A stretch of DNA of 64,000 bases, taken from positions 62,001 to 126,000 of the forward strand of contig JAIBAN010000007.1 of assembly GCA_019695185.1 (NCBI GenBank), in the 5' to 3' direction. A model generated the notes under the pieces. The model saw only the letters and a list, made by a program, of their open reading frames with translations, was not told the origin of the DNA and did not search any database. Shown piece after piece: positions 16,323 to 24,207 of this stretch (the stretch's first letter is position 1; each line of letters opens with the position of its first letter). The position numbers and the translations under genes were made by a program. The DNA is from Blastocatellia bacterium. GTDB taxonomy: Bacteria > Acidobacteriota > Blastocatellia > Chloracidobacteriales > Chloracidobacteriaceae.

Positions 16323-16655
16323 ATGTTTCTTGGCAAAGTCGTTGGCACTGTCTGGTCCACCCAAAAATCACCCGACCTTGAAGGGTTGCGTTTTCTGATT
16401 GTCCATCCGCTCAATTTGAATAAAGAACCCAACACCGACATCGTAGTGGTGGCAGACCGGCTCGGCGCAGGCGTCGGAGAAGTCGTTCTGTGCGCTTACG
16501 GCAAGGCGGCGCGTTCGACCATCGGCGACCAGGACCAATCCATCGAAGCTGCCGTGGTCGGTATTGTGGACCGGATTGATATTGACCCGGAAGCCTGTCG
16601 TTCGCGGGAACTGCGCACCCTGGTGGATGGACAAAAAGGCAAGGACAACAAATAA
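16323..16655 (+). CDS. EutN/CcmL-type microcompartment vertex protein (BMC-P)
   Basis: The 110-residue protein matches the pentameric vertex family along its length: FLGKVVGTVWSTQKSPDLEG at the start, then VVVADRLGAGVGEVVLCAYG and the C-terminal AVVGIVDRIDI. Pentamers close the twelve corners of the shell, so together with the hexamer at 8637 a closed shell is possible. No trimeric (BMC-T) shell gene is in the window. There is no clear ribosome binding site between the repeat array and the ATG, so translation may depend on the hairpin or on AAAAAGT-type A-rich sequence. Confidence 0.94.
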   Translation: MFLGKVVGTVWSTQKSPDLEGLRFLIVHPLNLNKEPNTDIVVVADRLGAGVGEVVLCAYGKAARSTIGDQDQSIEAAVVGIVDRIDIDPEACRSRELRTLVDGQKGKDNK

Positions 16656-16699
16656 ACGAGTTTCGGTTCGTCCAACCTCCAGCCCGCAAAATTCGTGGT

Positions 16700-17107
16700 A
16701 TGTTCAAACCCCTTCGCACCTTTTACACCCACTGGACATGCTTTGATTGCCGCAAGTGTTTCAAGTACCTGCCACTTCCCGCCCCCGCATTGCACAATTG
16801 CCCCACTTGTCAGCAACCGATGATTGACATGGGTGCGTATTTTGAACCCCCACCCTGCCGCGACAAGAAACAATGGGCAGTGATGGAGCTTCTGGCCAAA
16901 AACGGCTTCGGATTTTTTACACCAGGAGGCAAAGGCACCGTCAGAACTTTTATTTTGATGGAAAAACGACCACGGTATGCTGATGTTTACCGGCGAATCA
17001 GAGGTTTGCAAGGGTCCAGGTGGTATCACAAAGTCCAAGCCGCCAGCCGTTCTCATAAAGAGAAAAAACAAAACCGCCAGAGTGAACGGCGCTGGATGAA
17101 GCCATAG
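16700..17107 (+). CDS. Small zinc-ribbon protein, function unknown
   Basis: A 135-residue basic protein. Cys14, Cys17 and Cys20 (CFDCRKC) with Cys34 and Cys37 (CPTC) form a likely zinc ribbon near the N-terminus; the C-terminal third is rich in Lys and Arg. It begins 45 nt after the vertex gene on the same strand and may be the last gene of that transcript. I do not recognise the family. It could bind nucleic acid; nothing in it suggests an enzyme. Confidence 0.65.
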   Translation: MFKPLRTFYTHWTCFDCRKCFKYLPLPAPALHNCPTCQQPMIDMGAYFEPPPCRDKKQWAVMELLAKNGFGFFTPGGKGTVRTFILMEKRPRYADVYRRIRGLQGSRWYHKVQAASRSHKEKKQNRQSERRWMKP

Positions 17108-17189
17108 GGGGAAGCATCATCAATCTGGATAGCCTGGCCTGCAAAAAATCATTTCAGCTTGCGGACGCAATTGAAACTTCCTGAGTACA

Positions 17190-17222
17190 CCTCAGTCCTC
17201 AGTCCTCAGTCCTCAGTCCTCA
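17190..17222. repeat. Heptamer array (TCAGTCC) between convergent genes
   Basis: Four to five tandem units in the gap between the convergent zinc-ribbon and FkbM-family genes, 7 nt from the FkbM stop codon. No partner arm. Confidence 0.85.
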
Positions 17223-17229
17223 TTACTTC

Positions 17230-17934
17230 CTAACGGTTCCACCGTTTGTCACTCCGTAACGGGCTGTTGTGCGGAACAAACAACATATCCGCCTGCCAGA
17301 GCGCGTCATCCAGCGGACGCCGGGTCAGCCCGCAGATGTCAAAAGCGACAAAATCCCGTTCGTTCAGCCAACCCAGCATTTCAGCCATCAGCGGAACGCC
17401 CTGGTGAATGTCGAGCAGGTTGACTTCAGCCAGCAGGACCTCGACCTGGGGCAACGTCTGTTCCGCACCTTTCAGGATTTCCATCTCATACCCTTGCACA
17501 TCCAGTTTCAGGAACCGGGGCGGCTTTCGGGAAAACCGTTCCGCCACCACCGCATCAATTGTGGTCATTCGGTGACGAACTTCCCGGTGGTGGGGACCAC
17601 GTTGCTCGGAGAGCACGGAGGAAGCGGTTTCCGCTTCGTGCAAAATGACCTCAGCCTGTTCCTGTGCCCCCAGCAAAACCGGAAACACCTGAATCCCGGT
17701 CCGGGTGGCAGCCCATTGCTCCAACTCAATCACTTTGTGTTGTTGCGGTTCAAAACAGGCAATTTCAGCCTGGGGCCAGTGGTGCAGACAATCCCGTGCG
17801 AAATCACCTTGATAAGCTCCGACATCAAAGATGACCGGAGGCTCAAAACCCTGTTTCTTTAAGCGTTCCAATGCAAAAGGGATTTCCGGCACGCGCAGGC
17901 GACGGGCCAGATAGGTGCGTATTTGCTGTTTCAC
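17230..17934 (-). CDS. FkbM family methyltransferase
   Basis: A 234-residue SAM-dependent methyltransferase: motif I VIFDVGAYQGDFA, acidic loop CFEPQ, RHRMTTIDAVV and FLKLDVQGYEMEILKGAE, the diagnostic FkbM segment. Members O-methylate sugars, lipids or polyketides; the substrate cannot be read from sequence. The start is a GTG at 17934 with GGAAA about 8 nt upstream. It is divergent from the alpha/beta hydrolase gene at 18017. Confidence 0.88.
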   Translation of the reverse strand: MKQQIRTYLARRLRVPEIPFALERLKKQGFEPPVIFDVGAYQGDFARDCLHHWPQAEIACFEPQQHKVIELEQWAATRTGIQVFPVLLGAQEQAEVILHEAETASSVLSEQRGPHHREVRHRMTTIDAVVAERFSRKPPRFLKLDVQGYEMEILKGAEQTLPQVEVLLAEVNLLDIHQGVPLMAEMLGWLNERDFVAFDICGLTRRPLDDALWQADMLFVPHNSPLRSDKRWNR

Positions 17935-18016
17935 TGTGATGATTTCCGGGAAGAAACGAATAATAGATGAAAGCCTCTGTCAGAGAGAGTCGCACCATAA
18001 TCGAATCTCCAACGGA

Positions 18017-18910
18017 ATGAAACCTTCTTTCAGCTTCGCCCTAAAAAACTGGAAACGAATCGGCTGCCTGACCGGAATTGTTTTTCTGTTGCTGGTTCCG
18101 GGTGGTTTCTGGATAGCCGGTTCACTGCTCTATGCTCCCTATCGGAAAGTGGTCGGGCAACTTCCGCCTGACCTGCAAGGTCGTTCGCTTACCTTCGACA
18201 GTCAATCCGGCGCACGGTTGCAGGGCTGGTTTTTGCCTGGAAAGCCCAAACGGGGAGCGGTTTTGTTGCTGCATGGAGTTCATGCCACCCGCCTTGCCGT
18301 GCTCAATCGAGCCCGTTTTCTCAAGCAGGCCGGTTATGCCGTACTCCTCTTTGATTTTCAGGCCCATGGGGAAAGTTCCGGCGACCAAATCACGTTTGGC
18401 TGGCGTGAAAGTCAGGACGCCCAAACGGCACTCACCTTGCTTCGGAAACTAGCTCCTGGCGAAAAAGCCGGCGTGATTGGCGTTTCGATGGGGGGAGCCG
18501 CAGCTTTGCTGGCCTCGCCCAGACTGGAGGTGGAGGCAATTGTGCTGGAGATGGTCTATCCGGATATTGAAACCGCCGTTTCAAACCGTTTGACCATGCG
18601 ATTGGGAAGCTGGGCTGCAATTCTGACCCCTGGCCTGACACTGCAACTCAAACCACGTTTGGGAATCGCTCCGGAATCGCTCTGCCCGCTCCGGAAACTT
18701 CACGATGTCACGGTTCCCAAACTCATTCTTGCCGGAACCAATGACGCACACACAACCATTGCAGAATCCCGGCACATGTTTCAAACCGCTGCCGAACCCA
18801 AACAATACTGGGAAGTCACGGGTGCGGCCCATGTTGATTTGTACAACTTTGCCCCGGCGCAGTATGAAACCCGTGTGGGAACATTCCTGGCCCAAAATCT
18901 TCGGTCCTGA
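18017..18910 (+). CDS. Membrane-anchored alpha/beta hydrolase
   Basis: The 297-residue protein has an N-terminal hydrophobic segment (residues 13-38), probably an uncleaved anchor, and an alpha/beta-hydrolase domain: HGVHATR oxyanion region, nucleophile Ser157 in GVSMGG, acid in LAGTNDAHT and His in GAAHVDLY. It resembles the FrsA/YqkD-like esterases. Substrate unknown. The ATG at 18017 has GGA just upstream; an open frame reaches further back but overlaps the promoter region of the divergent gene. Confidence 0.85.
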   Translation: MKPSFSFALKNWKRIGCLTGIVFLLLVPGGFWIAGSLLYAPYRKVVGQLPPDLQGRSLTFDSQSGARLQGWFLPGKPKRGAVLLLHGVHATRLAVLNRARFLKQAGYAVLLFDFQAHGESSGDQITFGWRESQDAQTALTLLRKLAPGEKAGVIGVSMGGAAALLASPRLEVEAIVLEMVYPDIETAVSNRLTMRLGSWAAILTPGLTLQLKPRLGIAPESLCPLRKLHDVTVPKLILAGTNDAHTTIAESRHMFQTAAEPKQYWEVTGAAHVDLYNFAPAQYETRVGTFLAQNLRS

Positions 18911-18988
18911 AGTTGGGACATCTCTCTGCAACCCGCCGACCAACCAAACCTTCCCAACCTGGTTTGGGCTTCATTTTATATTTTCAGA

Positions 18989-19017
18989 TTGATTTTAATG
19001 TATTATTATTATAACAT
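18989..19017 (+). promoter_or_regulatory. Sigma70-type promoter for the putative small RNA
   Basis: TTGATT (18989-18994), a 17-nt AT-rich spacer and TAACAT (19012-19017). It lies in an AT-rich stretch and is the only good promoter match before the terminator at 19208. Confidence 0.55.
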
Positions 19018-19023
19018 TATAGC

Positions 19024-19252
19024 CAACTTAGCACTTTAAGTCTTTTTCCTCTTACGAGTTTATTGTGCATGGTGGGTGAATCTATGCGGGACGGCTGGAT
19101 GCGTCCATAGAGTTGCCCGTTGACCTCTTTTCAACTTGTTGAGGCGCTAGTCTTGGCGGCGGCACGAACCCTTGGGTAAGAGCCTCCCTATGAGCTAGTG
19201 ATTGGAAAGCCGGGCACTACTTTCTGGGTGTTTTGGTGCCCGGCTCTTTTTT
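19024..19252 (+). ncRNA. Putative structured small RNA, about 230 nt
   Basis: The 355-bp gap between 18911 and 19265 has no plausible ORF but has a promoter at its left side and a strong intrinsic terminator at its right. Inside are further stems, for example CTAT/ATAG with GGACG/CGTCC at 19082-19110 and a CAAC/GTTG element near 19150. The flanking genes read toward it from both sides, so it is not a leader of a plus-strand gene. I compared it by eye with 6S, SRP RNA, tmRNA and common riboswitches and found no convincing match. Family unknown. Confidence 0.5.
19208..19252 (+). terminator. Intrinsic terminator of the putative small RNA
   Basis: A perfect 10-bp stem AGCCGGGCAC (19208-19217) with GTGCCCGGCT (19236-19245), an 18-nt loop and then C followed by six T. 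Confidence 0.9.
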
Positions 19253-19265
19253 CTCCCCCCAAGAC

Positions 19266-19691
19266 TCAGGCTGCCGGCAGCCAATCGCCGACACCATAAG
19301 GGTCGGGATGTGGTTGGGAGAAATGTTCGTGAACAATCCGCCATTTTCCATCAGCAAACCGCCGCACCACAAACGTGCCCCGTAAATCCAATGATTTGGG
19401 TTGTTCGCCGATTTTCAGCTCCATGTGAACAATCCCGCCAATCCAGCCCATCTCCCCGGCGATTTCCTCCAACGGCGCTTCCTTCCACTGACAGGAAAGA
19501 AGGGTCATCTTTGAAGTCAGAAATGCTTTCCAGCCAGCCGCAATATTGGTCTGACCAAGAGTGGCCCAGCGCGGCCCTTCGAGAAACACATAGGTTGTTT
19601 CCAAAGGGGCATAATGGTCAATCACTTCATCAATCCGTTTCTCAATCACCGCCTGGAAGTGGCTGGCGGCAAAATCGGACAATTCGGACAT
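19266..19691 (-). CDS. NTF2-like / SnoaL-type domain protein
   Basis: A 141-residue alpha+beta protein (ASHFQAVIEKRIDEVIDHYAP, then FVVRRFADGKWRIVHEHFSQPH) of the nuclear-transport-factor-2-like fold, close to the family often annotated as ketosteroid isomerase-like or SgcJ-like. Function unknown; these are small-ligand-binding or isomerase-like proteins. The ATG at 19691 is chosen over one 5 codons upstream because AGAGGAAA precedes it. It is the most downstream gene of the minus-strand group that includes the amidohydrolase, acyl-CoA ligase and dihydropyrimidinase-like genes only if transcription reads through the array at 19771. Confidence 0.8.
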   Translation of the reverse strand: MSELSDFAASHFQAVIEKRIDEVIDHYAPLETTYVFLEGPRWATLGQTNIAAGWKAFLTSKMTLLSCQWKEAPLEEIAGEMGWIGGIVHMELKIGEQPKSLDLRGTFVVRRFADGKWRIVHEHFSQPHPDPYGVGDWLPAA

Positions 19692-19770
19692 ACAATTTCC
19701 TCTCAAACAGGCTTAAAACTCCAGTGAGCCCAGACGTGAACAGGTGAACAGGGTAGCAAAGATTTCCTGA

Positions 19771-19809
19771 CGCCCAAGACTCCCAAGACTCCCAAGACTC
19801 CCAAGACTT
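19771..19809. repeat. Nonamer array (AGACTCCCA), single arm
   Basis: Four tandem 9-nt units just after the amidohydrolase stop codon (minus strand). No partner arm is nearby. Confidence 0.85.
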
Positions 19810-19810
19810 C

Positions 19811-20662
19811 TCAGCTCACCCAATCCTGCAATCCATAGACCCGAATGGCGTTTTCGCGCATAAACAGACGATAGGCTTCCGGACGCAATTCATGGGCGGC
19901 AATTTCCGTGGTGGCGCGTTCAAAATCCACAATCGGAAAGTCAGTACCAAACAGTACCTTTTCCCTGCCCCGCGAATTGATGAATTTGACAAACGAAGGG
20001 TCCCAATATTTGGGGGAATGGGCATCGCTGCCGATATAGACATTCGGATGTTTCCAGGCGACGGCAATCATCTCGTCGGTCCAGGGATAGCCGATATGGA
20101 TGCCGATGATGGTCAGTTCAGGAAAATCAATCGCCACCTGGTCCAGGGTCATAGGGTTGGCCACAGTTGGCAAAAACCACTGGGCTGAATGCCCTACCTG
20201 GATTTGAATCGGGATTTTGAGTTCGGCGCATTTGGCATAAAACGGATAATACATCCGGTCATCGGGTGGCCGTTTGAACCAGTGCGGATAGAGGTGCGCT
20301 CCGACAAACCCATATTCCTTGACCGCTTTTTCCAGTTTTCCCAGCCAGGGCATAATCCGGCTCGGATTGATGCCCATAATTCCGCGAAATCGGTCGGGAT
20401 ATTGATTGATGGTTCCGGCAATCAGGGTATAGGGCTTTTCGAAAAAAATGTCGGAACCAACATCCCCGCCGGTGGTTGCCACAAGCAAGCCGCGCTCAAT
20501 TCCGGCTTGATCCATCCGCCGCAGCATTTCATCCACTGAAATACCGTCTTTGGTTTGGTCCAACACTTTGGCCCAATTCCAAAATTGGTCAAGTTTGGCC
20601 GTGTAGTTTTTTGTGACTTCAGCAGTCCACAGGTTGACCACAATATCAATGGCACCAGACAT
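19811..20662 (-). CDS. Amidohydrolase-2 (ACMSD-like) family protein lacking the N-terminal HxH
   Basis: The 283-residue protein has the TIM-barrel amidohydrolase-2 pattern: GAHLYPHWF, QVGHSAQW, IGIHIGYPWTDE and FGTDFPI, matching beta-strand metal-ligand positions of the ACMSD/OMPDC decarboxylase group. The N-terminal HxH that normally supplies two ligands (IDxHxH) reads IDIVVNLWT, so the metal site is altered or absent. Enzymes of this group act on carboxylated aromatic or diene acids. It is followed upstream by an acyl-CoA ligase on the same strand, 95 bp apart. AAGGAAA precedes the ATG. Confidence 0.82.
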   Translation of the reverse strand: MSGAIDIVVNLWTAEVTKNYTAKLDQFWNWAKVLDQTKDGISVDEMLRRMDQAGIERGLLVATTGGDVGSDIFFEKPYTLIAGTINQYPDRFRGIMGINPSRIMPWLGKLEKAVKEYGFVGAHLYPHWFKRPPDDRMYYPFYAKCAELKIPIQIQVGHSAQWFLPTVANPMTLDQVAIDFPELTIIGIHIGYPWTDEMIAVAWKHPNVYIGSDAHSPKYWDPSFVKFINSRGREKVLFGTDFPIVDFERATTEIAAHELRPEAYRLFMRENAIRVYGLQDWVS

Positions 20663-20679
20663 ACCGTTTTCCTTTTTTT

Positions 20680-20741
20680 CACCACAGAGGAAATTCAGAT
20701 TTTTCAGGTTTTCTCTGTGCGCCTCTGCGCGCCTCTGTGGT
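20680..20741. repeat. Inverted array of CACAGAGG / CCTCTGTG words
   Basis: TTCACCACAGAGG on the left, then CTCTGTGCGCCTCTGC and GCGCCTCTGTGG on the right. It belongs to the same family as the array at 31887-31969. Confidence 0.8.
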
Positions 20742-20757
20742 TGGAAAGCTTGAAAAA

Positions 20758-22350
20758 TTATGTATTGTTGTTGACGTGGCTCGTCCAGTAAGGCTCACGC
20801 AAAACACGCCGCAAAACCTTGCCGGTCGGATTGCGCGGCAGGCGTTCAACCAAATCAACCGACTTGGGTTTTTTGAAGCCCGCAATTTTCCCCTCACAAA
20901 ATGCAATCAGTTCCGTTTCAGTCACGGTCATGCCCGATTTGAGCACCACCACGGCTTTGACCGCCTCGCCCCATTTTTCGTGGGGAACGCCAATCACCGC
21001 GCATTCGGCCACACCCGGATGCTGGGCGAGAATGCGTTCCACTTCCGACGGATAAATGTTGAGCGCCCCGCTGATGATGAGGTCTTTTTTACGGTCCACC
21101 AGGAAAATAAAGCCTTCGTCATCCACTGTGGCCATGTCGGCCATATAGACGTATCCGTCCCGGATGGTTTCCGCCGTGGCTTCCGGGTTGTTCCAATACC
21201 CCAGCATGTTGGCCTCGGTTTTGACGATGATTTCCCCGATTTCCCCCGGTTTGACATCCATTCCCTGCTCGTTTACCACCCGCACATCCACATTGCATTG
21301 CGGCCTGCCGCAGGAAGCCAACCGTCCGGCCCAAACCGGGTCGGTCAACGCCAGCCGATGTTCAAATGGTTCGAGCACCGTCCCGGCGCAGCCGGTTTCG
21401 GTGGCGGCAAAGGTCTGGCGAAAATCACAGCCAAAAATTTCCGCTGCCCTCCGCAACACCGGTTCGGGCATTGGTGCCCCGCCGTAGAGCAGGACTTCCA
21501 GGTGGGAAAAATCATATTCCCGGATGTCCTCCCGCTGGCACAGCATATGAATGGTCGTGGGAACCAGATTGGTAAAGGTGATGCGTTCGCGGACAAGGGT
21601 TTCCAAGGCCAGTTGTGGCTCGAAATTGATGAGAACCGACAGGCTCCCGACATAAACCGAGCAGTAAATCCCGGCAATTCCGGCGGCTGAATACAGCGGG
21701 CTGGGCAGCATCACCCGGCGGCCATACCGGCTGTCAATGGCATGAACATGCACAAACATGCCCACCAGCAGGCTGTGATGGCTATAGATTGCGCCTTTGG
21801 GAAACCCCGTTGTGCCGCTCGTGTAGAGCAGCAGCGCCAAATCATCTGTTTCCACCGGGCGGTCCGGTCTTGGTTCAGCCGGATTTCCCAACCCTGAAAT
21901 CTGTTCGTAAGCAACCAGTTTTGGTTCCGCCGTTTGGACGTTGCCAAGCACCACAACCAACCGGAGGTGCTCCACCCGCCGGGCGATTGAGGTGGCGAGT
22001 GGCGCATATTCCGCACCAACCAGAATGACGGACGCCCCGCTGTTCCTGACTATGTATTCAACTTCGGGTTCGGCCAGCCGGTAATTGACCATGACCGGAG
22101 CCACTCCGATTTTTCCCAAGCCAAACAGAGCTTCGACAAATTGGTGACAGTTTTTGCTGAGAAAGCACACCCGCTCGCCAAACTTGACGCCCAAAGTTTG
22201 GAGCCCTGATACAAACCGGTTGGCACGTTCGTTGAGAGCCTGCCACGTCAGACGGGTGTCGCCATCCACAATTCCGGTTTCCCGTCCGTACTTGCGGGCA
22301 TTGCGGGTGAGCAGTTCACCACAATTGTTAAGGTCTCCGAAAATAGTCAT
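20758..22350 (-). CDS. AMP-dependent acyl-CoA synthetase / ligase
   Basis: A 530-residue adenylate-forming enzyme: P-loop LLLYTSGTTGFPKGA, YGGAPMP, QTFAATETG (A5-like), DMATVDDEGFIFLVDRKKD and the catalytic Lys in PRNPTGKVLRR near the C-terminus. It activates a carboxylic acid via acyl-AMP to acyl-CoA; the substrate (fatty, aromatic or dicarboxylic) is not clear. It lies between the amidohydrolase and the dihydropyrimidinase-like gene on the same strand, which suggests CoA activation of an acid made from a cyclic amide or aromatic precursor. Confidence 0.93.
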   Translation of the reverse strand: MTIFGDLNNCGELLTRNARKYGRETGIVDGDTRLTWQALNERANRFVSGLQTLGVKFGERVCFLSKNCHQFVEALFGLGKIGVAPVMVNYRLAEPEVEYIVRNSGASVILVGAEYAPLATSIARRVEHLRLVVVLGNVQTAEPKLVAYEQISGLGNPAEPRPDRPVETDDLALLLYTSGTTGFPKGAIYSHHSLLVGMFVHVHAIDSRYGRRVMLPSPLYSAAGIAGIYCSVYVGSLSVLINFEPQLALETLVRERITFTNLVPTTIHMLCQREDIREYDFSHLEVLLYGGAPMPEPVLRRAAEIFGCDFRQTFAATETGCAGTVLEPFEHRLALTDPVWAGRLASCGRPQCNVDVRVVNEQGMDVKPGEIGEIIVKTEANMLGYWNNPEATAETIRDGYVYMADMATVDDEGFIFLVDRKKDLIISGALNIYPSEVERILAQHPGVAECAVIGVPHEKWGEAVKAVVVLKSGMTVTETELIAFCEGKIAGFKKPKSVDLVERLPRNPTGKVLRRVLREPYWTSHVNNNT

Positions 22351-22359
22351 ATCACTTCA

Positions 22360-22492
22360 AGACTGAGGGCTTACTTCTTTAGGACTGAGGATTGAGGACT
22401 GAGGGCTTTCCAAACCATCAACTTGAAGTGGTATAGCCCCTCGGTTTTTGGTTTTTCATTTCTCAGTCCTCAGTCCTCAGTCCTCAGTCCTG
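22360..22492. repeat. Inverted heptamer array (GGACTGA / TCAGTCC)
   Basis: Left arm 22360-22407 and right arm 22460-22492. An outer complementary pair (CACTTCAAG near 22352, CTTGAAGTG near 22422) extends the fold. The right arm ends at the C-terminal codons of the minus-strand dihydropyrimidinase-like gene. Confidence 0.88.
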
Positions 22493-23968
22493 TTTTGAAT
22501 AGGGCCGCCGTAAATATTGCCCCAAAGCCGGGCCAACAATGGTGCCCTCGTCATAAATCCGGCTTCCCCGAAGAAAAGTGGTCTTCACCCGTCCGGTCAG
22601 CTCCATCCCTTCAAAAGGCGTGTAACCCTGTTCGGATTCCGATTCCGCCGCCCGCACCACAAATGTTTCCTGTGGGTCAAACAACACCAGGTCGGCGTCA
22701 TAACCAACCGCGACATCGCCCTTGGTCAATAAACCAAAGCGGCGGGCCGGATTTGCGGAAACCAGTTCGGCAATGTGATTGGGGGACAGGCCCCGTTTGG
22801 TGCCCTCGGAAAAAACGCCGGAAAGCAGGTATTCCGTCCCGCCAAAGCCCGATTTGGCCAAAAAGATGTCGGCGGGATTGGCTTCACCCAGCTTTTTCTC
22901 AGTTGCGCAACAGGCGTGGTCGCTGACAATCCAGTCCACCTTGCGGTCCAGAATGTTTTGCCACAGAAACTCCACATCGGCACGGGGACGAATCGGCGGA
23001 TTGACTTTGGCCAGATTGCCGCAGGGTGCATCCACATCCAGCAACAGATGCCCCACGGTTACTTCACGACGAAAATTGATATGGGGAAAAACGCTCTGCA
23101 TGACCAAAGCGGCCTCCAGGGCTTTCCGCGAACTTAAATGCAGCAGGTTGATATTGAGACAATCGGTTTCATTCGCCAAGTAAGAGGCAATCCAGACCGC
23201 CAATCCTTCCGAATGCGGAGGCCGTGACGCGCTGTAGGCCGGCAATCCTGTCAGTTTTCCCTCACGTTCCACGATTTTCGTGTAGGCGGTCAAAATATCG
23301 GCCAACTCGCAGTGCAAGCTCAGACTGATGATGTCACGGGCCGCCGGATGTGCCTCCCCCATCTTTTTGAGTCCGCGCATGATAAATTCAAAATGCGCCA
23401 TGTCATAGCGGTCCTCTTCGTCAATCATCAGGAACCCGCGCTGGTCGTCCGACCGGCCATGCAGTCCGTGCCCGCCGTAAAACATGAAAATCTTAAAGGA
23501 CGAAACCCCATGCTCGGTCAACAGCGATTCCATTTCCCCGATATGGGCGTGACTGATGGGGGCCAGGTGATAACCGTAATCCACCCAAAAATTTCCCGCT
23601 GACCGGGCCAGCACCTCTGGAAAAAATTCCCGATAGGAACCGCCCTTGTTGAGATAATACTTCCCGGTCCGCATGTAATTGAGGCTGGTGGTTACACCTC
23701 CCATTGCCGCCGCCCGGCTTTCCGCCCTCGCATCGGCCTCCAGTTCCTGATAGATGCCAATGTGCATGTGCGCATCCACCAGTCCGGGAAATCCCAGCAA
23801 ATGTCGCGCGTCAACCACCTCTGCGGCGGATTCCGGCGCAAGTTCAGGTTCAATCCGGGCAAAGCGCCCGTTCCTGATGGCAATGTCGGTGGTCGGCACT
23901 TCTTTTTGACCAGGACGAACCAGCCGGACATTTTTCACCAACAAATCAAATTCGGGTGGGAGAGACAT
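22484..23968 (-). CDS. Dihydropyrimidinase / hydantoinase-like amidohydrolase
   Basis: The 494-residue cyclic amidohydrolase has HxH at His67 and His69 (VDAHMH), the Lys159 in SSFKIFMFYGG expected to be carboxylated and bridge two metals, later His ligands, and SDHACC carrying the catalytic Asp. The C-terminal GYDADLVLFDP and YTPFEG.ELTGRVKTTFLRG segments are typical of the D-hydantoinase/dihydropyrimidinase/allantoinase group. It would open a five- or six-membered cyclic ureide. The ATG at 23968 has GAGG 6 nt upstream; a start 12 codons earlier is possible. Divergent from the CoA-transferase gene. Confidence 0.9.
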   Translation of the reverse strand: MSLPPEFDLLVKNVRLVRPGQKEVPTTDIAIRNGRFARIEPELAPESAAEVVDARHLLGFPGLVDAHMHIGIYQELEADARAESRAAAMGGVTTSLNYMRTGKYYLNKGGSYREFFPEVLARSAGNFWVDYGYHLAPISHAHIGEMESLLTEHGVSSFKIFMFYGGHGLHGRSDDQRGFLMIDEEDRYDMAHFEFIMRGLKKMGEAHPAARDIISLSLHCELADILTAYTKIVEREGKLTGLPAYSASRPPHSEGLAVWIASYLANETDCLNINLLHLSSRKALEAALVMQSVFPHINFRREVTVGHLLLDVDAPCGNLAKVNPPIRPRADVEFLWQNILDRKVDWIVSDHACCATEKKLGEANPADIFLAKSGFGGTEYLLSGVFSEGTKRGLSPNHIAELVSANPARRFGLLTKGDVAVGYDADLVLFDPQETFVVRAAESESEQGYTPFEGMELTGRVKTTFLRGSRIYDEGTIVGPALGQYLRRPYSKQD

Positions 23969-24207
23969 GCTGACCTCAAAAAATTCTGCCCGAAGCAGAA
24001 GCAATTTATGTTTGAAAAGAGGAATTGACGGAAGCGAGAAGCGAGTATATAAATGTTATAGAAATAATACAATCCTTTCTTCTTCAGCCGTCCCCACCAA
24101 AATCCCGGTTGAACCTTTTTCAGCAGGTTTCAATCAAGTTCCGGCGCAACGATTGGAGCTTTCTGCTTCCTGCGAAGCACAACCGGACCCACTGGAGCCA
24201 CACCGTC

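Noticed and set aside
19024-19252. 6S RNA assignment for the small RNA
   Set aside because: Size and a stem-rich structure are suggestive, but I could not place the closing stem and central bubble with confidence.
20737-21690. Plus-strand 317-residue ORF opposite the acyl-CoA ligase
   Set aside because: Antisense shadow of a strongly conserved ligase.
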